Position numbers and translations under genes: made by a program. The notes under the pieces are model-generated. The model did not search any database, was not told the DNA's origin, and saw nothing but the letters and a program-made list of their open reading frames with translations. From assembly GCF_002288925.2 (NCBI RefSeq), contig NW_022098021.1:6326138-6390137 (forward strand): a stretch of 64,000 bases of DNA, read 5' to 3'. Of this stretch, positions 1-12,461 are shown one piece after another. This DNA comes from Delphinapterus leucas (taxonomy: Eukaryota; Chordata; Mammalia; Artiodactyla; Monodontidae). The number at the start of each line of letters is the position of its first letter. Positions within the stretch are counted from its first letter, which is position 1.

Positions 1-1591
1 GGGTTCTTTTTCAGAGGGCAAGAAATCCCGGCTAGAGGTACAATTCTGACTTCTTCTAGCAGCCCCTGAAGGGCTTATAAATATATAGGAAAGAAGGTTA
101 GGGCTCAGTTGCAACGACCCACTTTTCAACATTTGACTTGGTTTCTCAGGATTTGGACTTGGTTTCCTGCCAGACTGTGGCTTACAGAAGCAGTGTTTGA
201 TGTGGAGTAACTCATGCATTCCTCGGATGCTTCAAAACAATTAATTAAACAGATCTGTGACACAAATAGCAAACTATATTAGAGCCCCAAATCCAAGCTA
301 TGGAAGTGGAACACCTAACCTTTCTTATTGCTCTATTAATAAAAGCCAGTAGATAAGCCCTTGATCATTTCTGTAATTTCTTATACCTTATTAATAACTT
401 CAGCAGAATTTAAATTGAGTTCAGATCAGTTGCTCTTATCTTTTAACAACTCCCATATTAAGCATATAATTAAAATGCTCCAGTTTAACTATTTTCCCCA
501 AGGTATTAACTACTAAAAGATTCACACAGCGATGAACCAGAGTATTCATGGATGAGGCCTCAAGCTTTTAAGTACTTCAGATAAGGAAAAGGGATTTATT
601 ACAACTGGTCTAATTGATATAAAAGAGGAATGGTAAGAAGTTGCTTTTAATTACTCAAAAGTCTCTTGAAATACCGTGTTAGCCCTTGGTCTTTTAAGTC
701 ACTAACCTGCATCAATATTTGACCATGTTCTCTCCTTTGGGAATGTGACTTGGTAAATATTAAAGAGAATTTCTCAAGTCAAAAAGAAGCTTTAAGTCAC
801 AAATGTCCTGGGCTGGGTGGTGCTGGCTTTTATCTTCCGTGATTACATCTATGGTTTTAAGAGAGATGGTATGATCACCCCTGGCCTTTGCTCTCTTTGT
901 TAACCAGCTTGGTTTTTCTTATAGTAGCTCTGTTCCCTAGAGGGGAATTAAGAGAAGATGTTATAGAGAAGATGGCATTTAATGATGGCATTTACGTAAG
1001 ACCGGAAGGCCTGCCCACGTTGCAGGATGTCACAGATGGGAGGGAAGGGCACCACTCATACAGGCCCACTCTCCCTTTAACCTTTGTGTTCCTGGACTGT
1101 GAATCTCACCTTACCAGTTCAACTGCACCCATATTCCCCCTGTTTCCTGAGCAGACATAAAAAAAAAAAGAGGACCCTCTTTGCTATGTATTAGAATGAA
1201 TTCCAGGAAGAGATGAGGAAGCTTTTCTGGAGAGTCTGGATGGGGAGGGGTGGGTAGAGAGTAGGGGGACAAAGGTGGGGTTTTTTTGCTAATCCTCTGT
1301 GGTGATTTAATTGTGATCATTGTTAAAAGAAGGAAATTTTGGGAAACTATGCCTAGCCCTGGGGCACTGCGAAAACTGCCTATTGAAGCAGTGGGAACTT
1401 GTGAAGGTAGAGATGGCTGTCAGTGTCGGCGTCCGCGAATCTGCTTCCCTTATTGATCTGGTGGAGTTAGGGATGTCTTGAGGGTATTTCCGTAGGGCTT
1501 GCACGGGACAGGATTTCGTAAAACAAGGTGCCATTAGGAGTCACGTGGGACAGATGCGGCGCTTGACAACATGACAGCTGATGATACGTGT
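1..1591. other. Intronic sequence, nothing recognised
   Basis: AT-rich unique-looking sequence. I see no exon with splice sites and coding character, and no repeat that I can name. It should be intron of MTUS2, because a plus-strand exon that needs an upstream partner begins at 10633. Short open frames here have no recognisable domain. Confidence 0.6.
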
Positions 1592-1855
1592 GATGACAGC
1601 TAACATTTACTGAGTACCAGGCACTTTGCAAAGTGATCTGTATGTATTTTCTCATGTAATTCTCAGGTTGGGAATTCCCTGGTGGTCCAATGGTTAGGGC
1701 TCCGCGCTTCCACTGCAAGGCGTACAGGTTCGATCCCTAGTTGGGGAACGAAAATCCCGCATGCCGCGTGGCACAGCCAAAACAAAACAAAACGAAAAAC
1801 AACTGAAAAAAGAACATAATTCTCAGGTTAACCTAATGACAGAGGGTAAATAAAT
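1592..1855 (-). repeat. MIR SINE, split by a younger CHR-1 SINE
   Basis: The left part (to 1669) has the reverse-complement MIR pattern of a segment ending in a 'tactgagtaccaggcac' type motif, followed by 'ctcatgtaattctcagg'. The homology resumes after 1829. The split is explained by the CHR-1 insertion at 1670-1816. Confidence 0.6.
1670..1816 (+). mobile_element. CHR-1-type tRNA-derived SINE with 13-bp target-site duplication
   Basis: It begins with the diagnostic head 'gggaattccctggtggtcc' and carries the tRNA-like B-box region ('ggttcgatccctagt'). It ends in an A-rich tail. The 13-bp duplication 'taattctcaggtt' occurs at 1657-1669 and 1817-1829. This is a non-autonomous retroposon mobilised by LINE-1-like machinery and is typical of the whale/hippo/ruminant clade. 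Confidence 0.9.
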
Positions 1856-2514
1856 AAGCCATTTCATAAAAGAGGCTTAATTAATTAACTCTTTAAAGAG
1901 AATATTACTGGTAGGTTTCACATCAGGTATTGAATTTAGGCAGAGCCTGTGGTGTCTGTGACTCTACTATATGGCACTATAACTATTATTATTCTTAAGA
2001 CCTTGCTGTTAAAGTCCAGCCAGCAGAGCGCAGGAGGGGAGGCCCTGCAGCAGGAATCCAGAGAGTTTCCGTGGACCTAGAGGAGCCCTCTTCTACCCAG
2101 TACCTGACCTGGAGAAGTGTGTCCTGCTGCCTGATTGGGATGCCATGATGTCCTCTGGTCCAGGGCTGGAATCATTTACCAGATTCCTGGAGTACTGTGT
2201 TGAGGAAGATGCTAAGGCCAGCCCTGGATTAGTGAGAAGTTAACATTCACTCTAGGTGAAGTGGGAGTAGTGAAATGCATGCCATGTGTTTCTCCTTCTT
2301 TCACTAGGACTTAGGCTACTGGGGAAAGGTGATAGAGGAAGAACCATGATTCTTTAGAGCTGCCTCTTCAGAGCCAGACTCCAGTTACTGCCTTGGAAAG
2401 ATGTGAAGCCAGGAGATGTTGGTGGTTGGAAGAAAAGACAAGAGACAATAGGCTGATAAGGCTGATGGGCTTTGAATGAGGCTCAGTGTTGGGTTAGTGG
2501 GCGTAAGGTCAATG
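1856..2514. other. Intronic sequence, nothing recognised
   Basis: Unique-looking sequence of moderate GC content. I found no exon-like open frame with splice sites and no nameable repeat. Confidence 0.5.
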
Positions 2515-2725
2515 TTGCCTTTACTAAGGGCTTATAGGTGCCTCATGCTGTCCTAAGCACTTTGTTCTAAACGTGTAGTAACCCTTTTAATACAACAACT
2601 CTAATGAGTAGACACCACTGTTATCCCCATTTTACAGCTGAAGAAATGAGGCACAGAGAGAATGAACAACTTGTCCAGGACTTGAACCCAGGCAGTCTTA
2701 ACCACTTAACTGTTATCCTCTCAAA
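2515..2725 (-). repeat. MIR SINE
   Basis: The reverse complement of the MIR consensus is clear: 'ttatccccattttacagctg', then 'aagaaatgaggcacagagag', then 'cttgaacccaggcagtctta' and the final 'aaccactt'. It is an ancient pan-mammalian SINE with no evident duplication left. Confidence 0.85.
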
Positions 2726-3706
2726 CTTTATGAAACCCAGAGATGAATGTGTAAGATGAGACTAAAGCAAGTACTGAAATGATATAGAGGAAAAGTATTA
2801 GGTAAATGGTATCCTCTCTTGGGGAGAGGGGTAAGGGTGCTTGGGCAAAAAGACCCCCAAACCATTAAATTCTGTTTATCTTTCTGTGTATTGTTTCTAA
2901 AAATGTTTGAAAACCACCACACTACCATAGACAGTCCCCACCTTTTAGGCAACCGATGCCCCACCTTGGCCGTGCTCAGTGACTGCATTCGTGGGAGCTG
3001 TTGAGGAAAGTGTGAAGCTTTTAGTGTCTCTGGGCTCAGAAATTGAGAAGAAGAGTTGACTATGAAAGGAAGCACTGACCCCATGGGACAGGTTTGCACT
3101 CAGTACTTTGTTCATACAGCAGATACTTCTGAAGCGTAGCCTTGTTTATGGCGGGGCAGGAATTCACAGGGTAGAATCCTGCCTGCCTGGAGTTTGTACG
3201 GTTCTTGATGTGATGGTGGGAATTGAGGTGGGAAAAATACGTTGGGACCAGATAATGCAAGAATTCGAGGGCCACAAAGAAGAGTTTGGAGTTTATGTGG
3301 AAGACCACACAGAGGTATAGGGAGGCGGATTCACTGAATGAGGGAATAGGGGAGGACGGGGGAAGAGTGGGGTCCATGCCATGGTGTCCCCGACAGGTGC
3401 TAAGGGGCTGACCTGGGTGCCCGCAGGAGCAGACAGGGATTTAAACTTGGAGTCTGTAACGGAAATGGAAGCCCACTGACTTGCACTGGTCGACAGAAGG
3501 GAGAGAGTCAGGAGGATTCTGACGCTTTAATTCTGAGTTTCCAGAACAATGATGGTCGTTAATAATCAAGAATAAAGGAGGGTGGGGGCCAGTGTGCAGC
3601 TGAGAGAAATGTTTGCTTTAGACGTTACCTTTTCCCCAACCTCTCCACTTAAAGTACCCCTTTCACCCTTGAGTTTGTCCTGCTCCTGTGTTTCTTTTGT
3701 AATTGG
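2726..3706. other. Intronic sequence, possible weak L2 remnant at about 3180-3560
   Basis: Mostly unrecognised. Around 3180-3560 the text resembles the reverse complement of L2 LINE ('gagggccacaaagaagagtttgg'-like stretch), but it is too diverged for a firm call. Confidence 0.3.
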
Positions 3707-4106
3707 NNNNNNNNNNNNNNNNNNNNNNNNNNNNNNNNNNNNNNNNNNNNNNNNNNNNNNNNNNNNNNNNNNNNNNNNNNNNNNNNNNNNNNNNNNNNNN
3801 NNNNNNNNNNNNNNNNNNNNNNNNNNNNNNNNNNNNNNNNNNNNNNNNNNNNNNNNNNNNNNNNNNNNNNNNNNNNNNNNNNNNNNNNNNNNNNNNNNNN
3901 NNNNNNNNNNNNNNNNNNNNNNNNNNNNNNNNNNNNNNNNNNNNNNNNNNNNNNNNNNNNNNNNNNNNNNNNNNNNNNNNNNNNNNNNNNNNNNNNNNNN
4001 NNNNNNNNNNNNNNNNNNNNNNNNNNNNNNNNNNNNNNNNNNNNNNNNNNNNNNNNNNNNNNNNNNNNNNNNNNNNNNNNNNNNNNNNNNNNNNNNNNNN
4101 NNNNNN
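3707..4106. other. Assembly gap (400 N)
   Basis: Exactly 400 undetermined bases. Open frames that run across it are artefacts of the Ns. Confidence 1.
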
Positions 4107-4714
4107 AAGAGCATTGGGATGTGCATCACAAACCCTAACGTCTCATCCTGACTGCAGTCTTGGTCAGAATGATCCTTTCGAGCAGGTTGGGTAGAGACCA
4201 CTCATCGCTTTGTAGGGGGCTATCAGGGCTCCTATAAATCTACACTTCCTCCGCCCAGTGCCTCAGGTCCTGTGAGGGACTTTCATTCCTTTAGTGCAGC
4301 CTTGTCTGGCCTGAATTTGCACGTGGCCTCCTCTGTCTGTGGCGTAGGACCAGAGCCGCTGAGACCCACACCTAATTTGGTGGGAGTAGATGAGAAAAGT
4401 GAAGGAGTTAGCGATGCCATCCTTCTCACTTGGGAGCTTGGTCCTTCTGCTGTAGTGGATGGGATGCAGTAGTGGGTTCCAGGGGTGTTCTTTTTTGTGT
4501 TATTCAAGAGTGTGCCGCCAGGAGACAGAAGCACCCTGGGACGGACGGGTTGGGATCTGCTGTAGCCACAATGCAGGGACGCTGGATGGGAAGTAGGAAT
4601 AATCACTCCTGCGTGAGAACAGGAGTTCTCAGGGGAGAGGTGAGAGCTGAATCCCAATTCGAGGAACCTGTTCCAGCCAAGGGATCCAGGAAAGAAAACT
4701 GATGTATGAGAATT
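4107..4714. other. Intronic sequence, nothing recognised
   Basis: Unique-looking flank between the assembly gap and the antisense LINE-1. I see no splice-site-bounded exon. Confidence 0.5.
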
Positions 4715-6130
4715 TTTTTAATTGATTGATTGATTTTGCAGATAATTCAAATACCATAAGATTCACCCTTGTATGCATAAATCTGGTAGTTGTTAGTATA
4801 TTCACGAGGTTATACACCATCACTCCAAATGCCAGAACATTTTCATTACCCCCGGAAAGAAACCCTTTACCCATTAGCAGTCAGTCCTCTCTCCCCTGGC
4901 CCCCTCGCCTCTGACAGTCTCTAATCTACTCTTGCTTCTGTGCTTTGTCTATTCTGGACATTCCATATAAATGGAATTGTATAATACGTCGCCTTTCATG
5001 CCTGGCTTCTTTTATTTAGCATAACATTTTCAAGGTTCATCTATGTTGTGGCTTCTATCAATAATTCATTCCTTGTTATGGCTGAGTAATATTCTGTTGT
5101 ATGAGTAAACCACATTTTATGTACCGTTCATCTCTTGATGGACATTTGGGCTGTTCTCCCTTTTAAATTATTATGCATAATGCTGCTATGAATATTTGTG
5201 TACAAGGCTTTGTGTGGACATATGTTTTCAAGTCTCTTGGGCATATACCCAAGAGTAGTACCGCTAGGTCATATGGTAACTCTGTGTTTAACATTTTGAG
5301 GAACTGTCAAACTGTTTTCCAAAGAGACTACTCTGTATTACAATCCCACCAGCAATGTATGAAGATTCCAATTTTTCCACATCTCTACCAACACTTCTTA
5401 TTGTCTGTGTTTTAATTATACCCATCCTAGTGGGTTGAAAGTGGTATTTAATGGCTTTGATTTGCATTTCCCTAGTGACTAGTGACGTTGGCATCTTTTC
5501 ATGTGCTTATTGGCCATTTGTATCAATATCTCTCTTTGGAGAAATGTCTGTTCAAATCCTGCGTTCATTTTTAATTGGGTTATTTGTCTTTTTATTGTTG
5601 AGCTATAAAATTCTTTATGTATTCTGGATACTAGACCCTTATCAGATATATGATTTGTAAATATTTTCTTCTGTTCTGTCAGTTGTCTTTGCACTTTATT
5701 AATAGTGCCCTCTGAAGGACAAATGTTTTTATTTTGATGAAGTCTAATTTATCTGTTTTTCTCTTTAGTTACTTGTGCTTTAGGTGTCATATCTGAGAAA
5801 CCATAATCTCAGTTTTCTTCTAAGAGTTTTATAATTTTAGCCCTTCCATTTATGTCTTTGATTCATTTTTAATTAGTTTTTTTTTTTTTTTTTTTTTTTG
5901 CGGTACTCGGGCCTCTCACTGTTGTGGCCTCTCCCGTTGCGGAGCACAGGCTCCGGACGCGCAGGCTCAGCGGCCATGGCTCACGGGCCCAGCCGCTCCG
6001 CGGCATGTGGGATCTTCCCAGATCGGGGCACGAACCCGTGTCCCCTGCATCGGCAGGCAGACTCTCAATCACTGCGCCACCAGGGAAGCCCTTTAATTAG
6101 TTTTTGAATATGGTCTGAAATTCATGACTT
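4715..6130 (-). mobile_element. 5'-truncated LINE-1, antisense, interrupted by a CHR-2 SINE
   Basis: The reverse complement shows the 3' UTR and then the C-terminal part of L1 ORF2. Fragments on the minus strand at 5288-5494 and 5479-5694 carry the diagnostic 'EMQIKA..YHFQPTRMGIIK' type sequence, but with stops. It is an old mammalian copy, not functional. The element continues for about 25-35 bp beyond the SINE at 5882-6092. Confidence 0.85.
5882..6092 (-). mobile_element. CHR-2-type SINE with 13-bp target-site duplication
   Basis: A poly-T start (the A tail in reverse) is followed by the CHR-2 body and the reversed head 'caccagggaagccc'. The duplication 'ttaattagttttt' is at 5869-5881 and 6093-6105. 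It inserted into the older antisense LINE-1. Near identity with the copies at 13378, 20839, 30271 and 44567 implies a relatively young burst. Confidence 0.92.
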
Positions 6131-6137
6131 CATGAGG

Positions 6138-6262
6138 TTTTTTTCTTCTGCACCACACAGCTTTCAGGATCTTAGTTCCCCGACCAGGGATTGAACCCAG
6201 GGCCATGGCAGTGAAAGCGCCAACCACTTGAATACCAGTCCTAACCACTGGACCGCCAGTGA
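6138..6262 (-). mobile_element. CHR-1-like tRNA-derived SINE, diverged
   Basis: The reversed body contains 'gatcttagttccccgacca' and 'gggattgaacccagggcc', which is the tRNA-related B-box region of CHR-1. It ends near 'ctaaccactggaccgccag'. The 5' head is decayed and I could not define a target duplication. Confidence 0.75.
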
Positions 6263-6744
6263 AAATTTGAAAGACTCAATTGATCAGCTCAGGGTGTTCA
6301 GGCATGTGGGGAATGAACTGTAGGAGCTGTCCCTGGAGGAAGAATAAGAAGCTGGTTTTCTCCTAGGATTTGGTGCTGAACAAGCATCGTTGTCCTGACA
6401 GTTTGAAGAGAAAAAGGTAGAGAGATCAGGTTTATGTATAGAAATGGACCCAGCTGAATTCTATAACCATGCAGAATATAGGCCTTGCAAATTCTCACAC
6501 TCTAATGAAGGAGATCTTACTTTCCAAATAGGAAGTCAATGATATGATGATTTGGATATCTACAAAAGATGGCCCCTGTCCGGCAGTGAAGCAGGACGCT
6601 GTAGTCCTTTGGTTATTATGAGCAGAGGGATCCCTTCATACTTTGGTGATGATGATGTGACATCTGATATTAATCCTTGAATACTTTCCAGGTTCCTATG
6701 AAAAGCTCATTTGCTGTGTTGCTAGCCTGTAAGTGTTCATAACT
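6263..6744. other. Intronic sequence, nothing recognised
   Basis: Unique-looking sequence without exon-like features or nameable repeats. Confidence 0.5.
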
Positions 6745-6945
6745 AACACATAAGAGCATACCATGCACCGGACACCACTCTAAATGTTTGTGTTTTTTTT
6801 TTAACTAACTCTTGCATCACCTTTTTAAAAATCCACTTGCATTAGCTCTTTTAATTCTCACAGCAGCTCTGTGGAGTCAATTATCGTTATCGTCACCTAC
6901 AGATGAAGAAACGAGGAGCAGGGAGGTGGGAGGGAGAGGAGGCCT
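6745..6945 (-). repeat. MIR SINE
   Basis: Reverse MIR pattern: 'taattctcacagcagctctg', then 'cagatgaagaaacgaggagc' and 'agggaggt'. A short T-run interrupts the middle. Confidence 0.75.
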
Positions 6946-7889
6946 GGTTGTCTTTCCCCCGAGTCTGCACCATTTATCACGTGGATGGTTCGGGACACAG
7001 TAGGTTCTGGTGGTTGGGAATGGGATGACTGATCAGATGCGTGGACCACTCACTAGCTGTATCCTCCAGAGCATCTTTCTGGCTCACACAGGCATGGTTT
7101 ATTTCCGGTTGTTTTCTCCTCTTACCATGCAGTGGTTTGATGTTGTCTGCATTGTTGTGAAGTCCCCGAGCAGTTACAGAGTTCAGCAGCCGTTTCCAAA
7201 TTCAGAGTACTTGTCATTTACTGAATCATGTGTCTTTAAGTACTGGCTGACTTAAGCTGGTTTTCAATGAGGGGTACTGTTCACTGCCAAGCTGTCTCCC
7301 ACAATAAGGGACAAGAGCAGGGTTCAATTTTATTTTATTGTATTATTTTGTTTTGTTTTACTTTTTGGTAATTCAAGACCTCTCTCAGAAGGGAGTACAG
7401 AGCTTCCTTGATGCTTCCTACTTCAAACAGATGAATTACTTCCCAGCCTGGAGAGCAGCCGGATCTCCAAATTGACATGTTCACTGAATTATAAATTTCA
7501 TGTAAGAGAATAATGCCAGGCACAAGAGCATTTGATAAAAGGGCATTTGAACTCCACAAATGATACAAAATATTCCCCTTCTTAAGAAACTTTAATAGTT
7601 AAATAAAAGGCTCTGTGTGGAAGATTTTATGTTCAATTCAACTTCCGCTACACATTTCAGTGAATAGATTATTTTGGCAGTATGTCAGCAGGAGGCTGAA
7701 CATTAGATAATTCCATGTGAAATATTTCTAGTGGCCGAGCCATTGCCATCCCCCCTCAAAATGTCCTACAACCCCCAGAGATTCTCTGAGTCCTAGGATG
7801 GGACTGGTGAGCCTGTGCTGTGATTCAGAAGCTAAGACTCACTGTTCTGCAGGTGCCCGGTGTCCCTTTTCTTGATGAGGTTTCAATCA
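6946..7889. other. Intronic sequence, nothing firmly recognised
   Basis: Contains a T-rich stretch near 7325-7365. No exon-like open frame is seen. Confidence 0.5.
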
Positions 7890-9185
7890 AACACGTGCTT
7901 ACTTTATTTTTCTGTTGAGGTAACATTGATTTATAACATATAGGTTTCATGTGTGCACCATTATATTTCTACCTCTGTATACCCTACAACATGCTCACCA
8001 CCAAAATTTTCGTTTCCATCCATTACCATACGGTTGATCCCTTTTACCCATTTCGCCCTCCTGCCGCCAGCCCCCAACCCGGAGCCCTCTCCTATGGGAA
8101 CCGCTGTTCTCTGTATCTGTGTGTTTGTTTGGTTTAGTTTTTTCATTTATTTTGGCTTGGGGGGTATTTGCTTTTTATAATTTCACATATGAGTGAAATC
8201 ATACAGTATTTTTCTTCGTCTGACTTATTTCACTTAGCGTAATCCCCTTGAGGTGTATCCATGTTGTCTCAAATGGCAAGATTTTATCTTTTTTATGGCT
8301 GGGTAGTATTACATGGTGTGTGTGTAGGTATGTGTTTATGTAGCACATCTTCTTTGTCCATTCATCCACTGATGGGCATTTAGGTTGTTTCCATATCTTG
8401 GTTATTGTGAATAGTGCTACAGTGAACATGGGGGTGCAGGTATCTTTTTGGATTAGTTTTTTTGTTTTCTTTGGACAAATACCCAGAAGTGGAGTTGCTG
8501 GATCAAATGGTAGTTCTATCATTAATTTTTTGAGGAACCTCCATGCTGTCTTCCATAGTAGCTGCCTCGATTTCCGGTCCCACCAACGGTGCCTGACGGC
8601 CCCCTTTTCTCCACTTCCTCCCCAACACTTGTTACCTCTTGTCTTATTGATAACAGCCATTCTGACAGTTGTGAGGTGATGTCTCGTGGTTTTAATTTGC
8701 ATTTCCCTAATAATTTAGTGATGTTGGACATCTTTTCATGTGCCTGTTGGCCATCTGTATGTCTTATTTGGAAAAATGTCAATTTAGCTCCTCTGCCCTT
8801 TCTTTAATATGGTTGTTTGGGTTTTTGTTAAGTTGTGTGAGTTCTTTATATATTTTGGATGTTAACCCATTTTCAGACATATTATTTGCAAACATCTCCT
8901 CCCATTTGGCAGGTTGTCCCCTGATTTTGTCGATGGTTTCCTTTGCTATACAGAAGCTTTTTAGTTTTCTATAATCCCGCTTGTTTATGTTTGCTTTTGC
9001 TTCCTTTGCCTGAAGAGACACATCTAGAAAGATACTGCTAAGACCAATGTCAAAGAGTGTACTGCCTATGTTTTCTTCTAGGAGTTTTATGGTTTCAGGT
9101 CTTACATTCAAGTCTCTAACCCATTTTGAGTTAATTTCTGTGCACTGTGTGAGACAGCGGTCGTTTCATTTTTCTGCATATGGCT
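7890..9185 (-). mobile_element. 5'-truncated LINE-1, antisense
   Basis: The reverse complement reads from the L1 3' UTR into the ORF2 C-terminus. The 167-residue minus-strand frame at 8199-8702 has '[15 protein letters not shown]' and '[16 protein letters not shown]', which are landmarks of the ORF2 C-terminal region. Further ORF2-like peptide lies at 8779-9111. Stops and frameshifts separate the pieces, so it is a dead copy, distinct from and of similar age to the one at 4715. Confidence 0.88.
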
Positions 9186-10632
9186 GTCCTGTGCTTGCTT
9201 TTTAATCTGAAATTCAGGATATAGTGTACATCCTTTCAGCGGAGTTTCATCATTTTTATTCTGTTTGTGTTTATCGAATGCATTCTCCTAGCCCTGTTTA
9301 AAACTATTTAAAACCTTGCACGAGACCTTCAAAGAACCATAGGGCATAGGTTCTCCGTTAGGAAATCACACGTTCTTTAGTTTTCCTTCCTAAGTACACT
9401 TTTCTTTAGAAACCAAACACATCTTACCCATTTTAAACAGACTTTCAGAGGGAGGAGAGCAGCCATCTCTTACTCTAAGGGGTTGAATAAAACTCCTGAG
9501 TATTTTAACACTAAAGCCACTTCATAATGTTATCATTTTGATGCAGGCCCTATCTAAATAGAATGTTATGACTATCCTTTTAGAATGATGAAAACAAAAC
9601 AATTTAATCTTTCACTAAAATTCTGTATACTTCTTCCAGCTGTCGTTGCCCGTTTTCCACAGTAGATGGTCATGTTCCTAACTGGATAGTTTTATCCCCA
9701 ACAAGCGGTAATCTCAGTGTATTCAGGCTCTCTGTTTAATTTAGTAGATTAGTCCTTGCAGCTGTACCCAAAGGTACATTTAGAAGATTTACCCTTTAAT
9801 AGGAATAGATGGTGGTGTCATTGTCTTTAAGAGATTACAAATGTATAAACCATAATAGGTTTGAAAAGATATAGAGGAAAAGATTAGGCCACGGCCATTC
9901 CGGGCATTTAAATCTGACACAAATCCCAGGATGCCCTATCTTCAGAGCAGTCCGTTGTAAACAAGCTGTCCTATAGACGCAGAGCCTGTTCTGTGTTGAA
10001 TAGGAAACTGAAATGATGAATAAATACCTGCCTTTGCAGTAGACTGGACTCTAATGCAACGTCCTCCTAGTTTGATGAGGCCTCAGCTTTTCAGACAAAA
10101 AGCTTCATGAGTTTCAAAGGGATTCTCTGTCTCCATATTCCCACCCATCTACCTTCATCCCAAGCCTCTTCTTCTCAAGGTAAAATCAGCTGGGTTTCAG
10201 GGAGCGCCGAATACACTTCCTGGACCAGTGGTGCACATGTGCATTCTTACTCTCGTCTCCTCTGGGTCACTCACACTGTTTCTCACTGTTGCTCATCCTC
10301 TGTGAGTCACAACATAAATGCTTACCGTATGCGTCTGTAGCTACACATCCACACAAGCAAATTGTGTGTGCGTGAGCACATGTGTAAAATCTTCAGAGAA
10401 GTGAGGCTGCTCTTGGCTTTTGTGGAGCCCCTGGCATGGGGATTTGAATGACAGACTTCCCTGCGGTGGCTAAAGGGAGCTGTTTTCCACATCTGGTCCC
10501 AGAGAAATGGTTTTCAAGGCCACTCACTAGGAGTCGGGTCAAGTTCTAAAGCAGGTGGCAGCGGTAGGATGGTCGGCAATGGCACACGGCAAGGGGTCCA
10601 TCCATTTTTCATGAACTTGTATGCTTCCACAG
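9186..10632. other. Intron immediately upstream of the first visible exon
   Basis: No repeats that I can name. The last 40 bases form an acceptable polypyrimidine/acceptor region ending 'gcttccacag'. Any sequence here that regulates splicing of the 162-nt exon cannot be defined by eye. Confidence 0.5.
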
Positions 10633-10794
10633 GTTCAACCTTTGGGACTGAAGACCAGCCGGCTCTGAAGGCAGCTCTGCCTTCCAAAGACACACCCAAA
10701 GGGGCTGCCCGGGTGGCCCCTCCAGCATCCTCCAGTGTGACAACACCTCGCAGGAGTTTGCTTCCGGCGCCAAAATCCACGACCACACCGGCGG
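10633..10794 (+). CDS. MTUS2: MTUS2 internal exon (162 nt), basic Ser/Pro linker
   Basis: This exon encodes 53 complete codons plus split codons at each end (phase 1 in, phase 1 out). The acceptor is 'cttccacag' and the donor is 'GCGG|gtaaga'. The peptide starts [20 protein letters not shown], is rich in Ser, Thr, Pro, Ala and Lys, and ends in [13 protein letters not shown] before the split Gly codon. It has no folded domain; this looks like the flexible basic linker ahead of the C-terminal coiled coil in MTUS family proteins. Known biology: MTUS2 (TIP150/CAZIP) binds microtubule plus ends through EB1 and cooperates with the kinesin-13 MCAK. I see no SxIP EB1-binding motif in this exon. The call rests mainly on phase continuity with the 59230 exon, whose sequence is diagnostic. 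MTUS1 is the alternative. Because the exon is symmetric, skipping it would keep the frame. Confidence 0.82.
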
Positions 10795-11624
10795 GTAAGA
10801 CTTGCGCTGTGGAGAAGCTCTGCAGTGGAGAGCCTCTTCTGCATTAAAGTCTTTTGAAAGTCCTTGGGTAAATCAGTTGTTTAGATGGGATGACAGATGA
10901 GTTTCAGATGGCATTTAAAATTAATAATAATAACACTACCACAGTTTTCAAGGCACTTCCATATATTCCCATGTTTAAGTTCTCACAACTCCCTCTCACT
11001 CCTCTCTGTGACTGGTAACCCATCAGACCACACAGTTTTCATTGCAAAGAAAAAAGGATCAAGCTGTTTTAGGCAAATTTGGTTCAGGGAAGCAGGCGCT
11101 GGTGAAATCACTGGAAGGCCAGTAGGAGTGAGCTGCAGACTGTGCCCCCGGGAGTGGGTCCCTGATCCCTGGGGGCAACTGCTGCCTCTACAGGGATTCA
11201 GGGGCTCCATCCCCCTGCTGGTCCCAGGCCCGCACCACCCATGCTGGGATGCAGGGATCAGCGGCTACCGCAGAAAGCCTTGCTCCCGAGCTCACGCCGT
11301 GCCTGCTCTATCCAGACCAGCAAAGCCGATGCCCCGAGCCCTGCGTCTCCACACCCAGGAAGCTAGTGAGGGACACAGGGAATTCAGCTGACGCAAAGGT
11401 GTGACAAATGAAGGTGCTGGTCAGCAGCCCGGTGCGGCCCCCGCCCCGCCTCCTCCTCCCAGATCGCAAGCGTGCACGTTTGCCCGCGGGATGTCCAAGC
11501 ATCCCGCCAAGCGTGTGGCTTAGCTTTCCATCTTCCGCGCTGTAGGAAGACACACTAAGAGGAAGGAAGCTTGGATGTTGAGCCTGAATCCACAGTAGAT
11601 GGCTCACCCCCGTGGCTATTCATT
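10795..11624 (+). other. Start of 27,976-bp MTUS2 intron, GC-richer unique sequence
   Basis: The intron starts at the 'gtaaga' donor. The stretch from about 11090 to 11560 is GC-rich, with scattered CpG and a C-rich patch near 11435-11465. A 164-codon plus-strand frame at 10897-11391 has no recognisable domain and no convincing splice boundaries, so I do not call it as a gene. Confidence 0.5.
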
Positions 11625-12165
11625 GCTCCAGGTTATTCTTCTGTGCTCTTATACTCATGTACCAGTGCATATACGTATACACGCAGATGGGCTTGCGTGA
11701 GTTCCTAAAAGTAAGATTGGATTGTACCCATCTTTCTACATGTTACTTTCCTTACTCGAAGCACGTCATAGAGCTGCCCTCAAGTCAGTGTATGGCTCAT
11801 TTTTCAGTGGCTGCCTGGTGTGGATACACCATGATCTATTGAACCATGCCCCCTGGCGGACATTCACTTTGTGACTGGCGCTTGCTGCTGTAAACAGTGC
11901 TGCAGTGCGTGTCCTTGGTGGCGTGCTTTCTACAGGATTGATCCCCAGCAGTGGGGGGGCTGTGCTTGATGCATTAATAGATATGATTAGATTCCTTTTC
12001 AGAGAGGTTGCAGAGCTTCACCTTTCCACCCATATCCCTGCTAAGAATAGATAGCATTTTTTAAATTTTTTGTCCATTTGGTGGAAGTGTTATTTTAAAT
12101 TTGCATTTCCCTGACCACTTGCCCTTCAATGGAGTACCACCTTGTAATCCCCTTTGGTAAGACTT
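11625..12165 (-). repeat. Ancient LINE-1 (L1ME/L1M type) fragment, antisense
   Basis: Reverse L1 3'-end pattern: 'acatgttactttccttact', 'gtgctgcagtgcgtgtcc' and a late 'aaatttgcatttccctgacc'. It is strongly diverged and the boundaries are approximate. Confidence 0.6.
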
Positions 12166-12184
12166 AAATTGACTTGCTTGGTTT

Positions 12185-12350
12185 TGCTCTTCCTCAGTGG
12201 AGGAAAAGCTCCTGGGGACAGTGACTTGTGCATTTTATTGAGCACAGTATCCCCGCTGCTGCAGTGTCCCCAGCGACTGACACGCAGTGGCTACTTAGCA
12301 TCTGTTTGTTAATGGTTGGATACATCAACGAATCAATGAATGAATGTCAC
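12185..12350 (+). repeat. L2 LINE, 3' end fragment
   Basis: It carries the L2 3' terminal pattern: 'cctggggacagtgact', a 'ccccagcgactgacacgcag' stretch, and the terminal 'aatcaatgaatgaatg' tail. Confidence 0.6.
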
Positions 12351-12461
12351 ACGGCCTTTGACTCTTGGTTCCAGTTTAACAGTTTGGCCTTGGTTTCAAT
12401 AGAAAATAACTAGACAAGCCTGCACTGAGTTAAAATACAGTTGTTGAATCAATCCTATAGA

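Noticed and set aside
3566..4201. Open frames of 160-211 codons around position 3900
   Set aside because: They run through the 400-N gap, where no stop can be called. They are artefacts.
10897..11391. 164-codon open frame downstream of the 162-nt exon
   Set aside because: No conserved motifs, and it lies beyond a good splice donor. GC-rich DNA has fewer chance stops.
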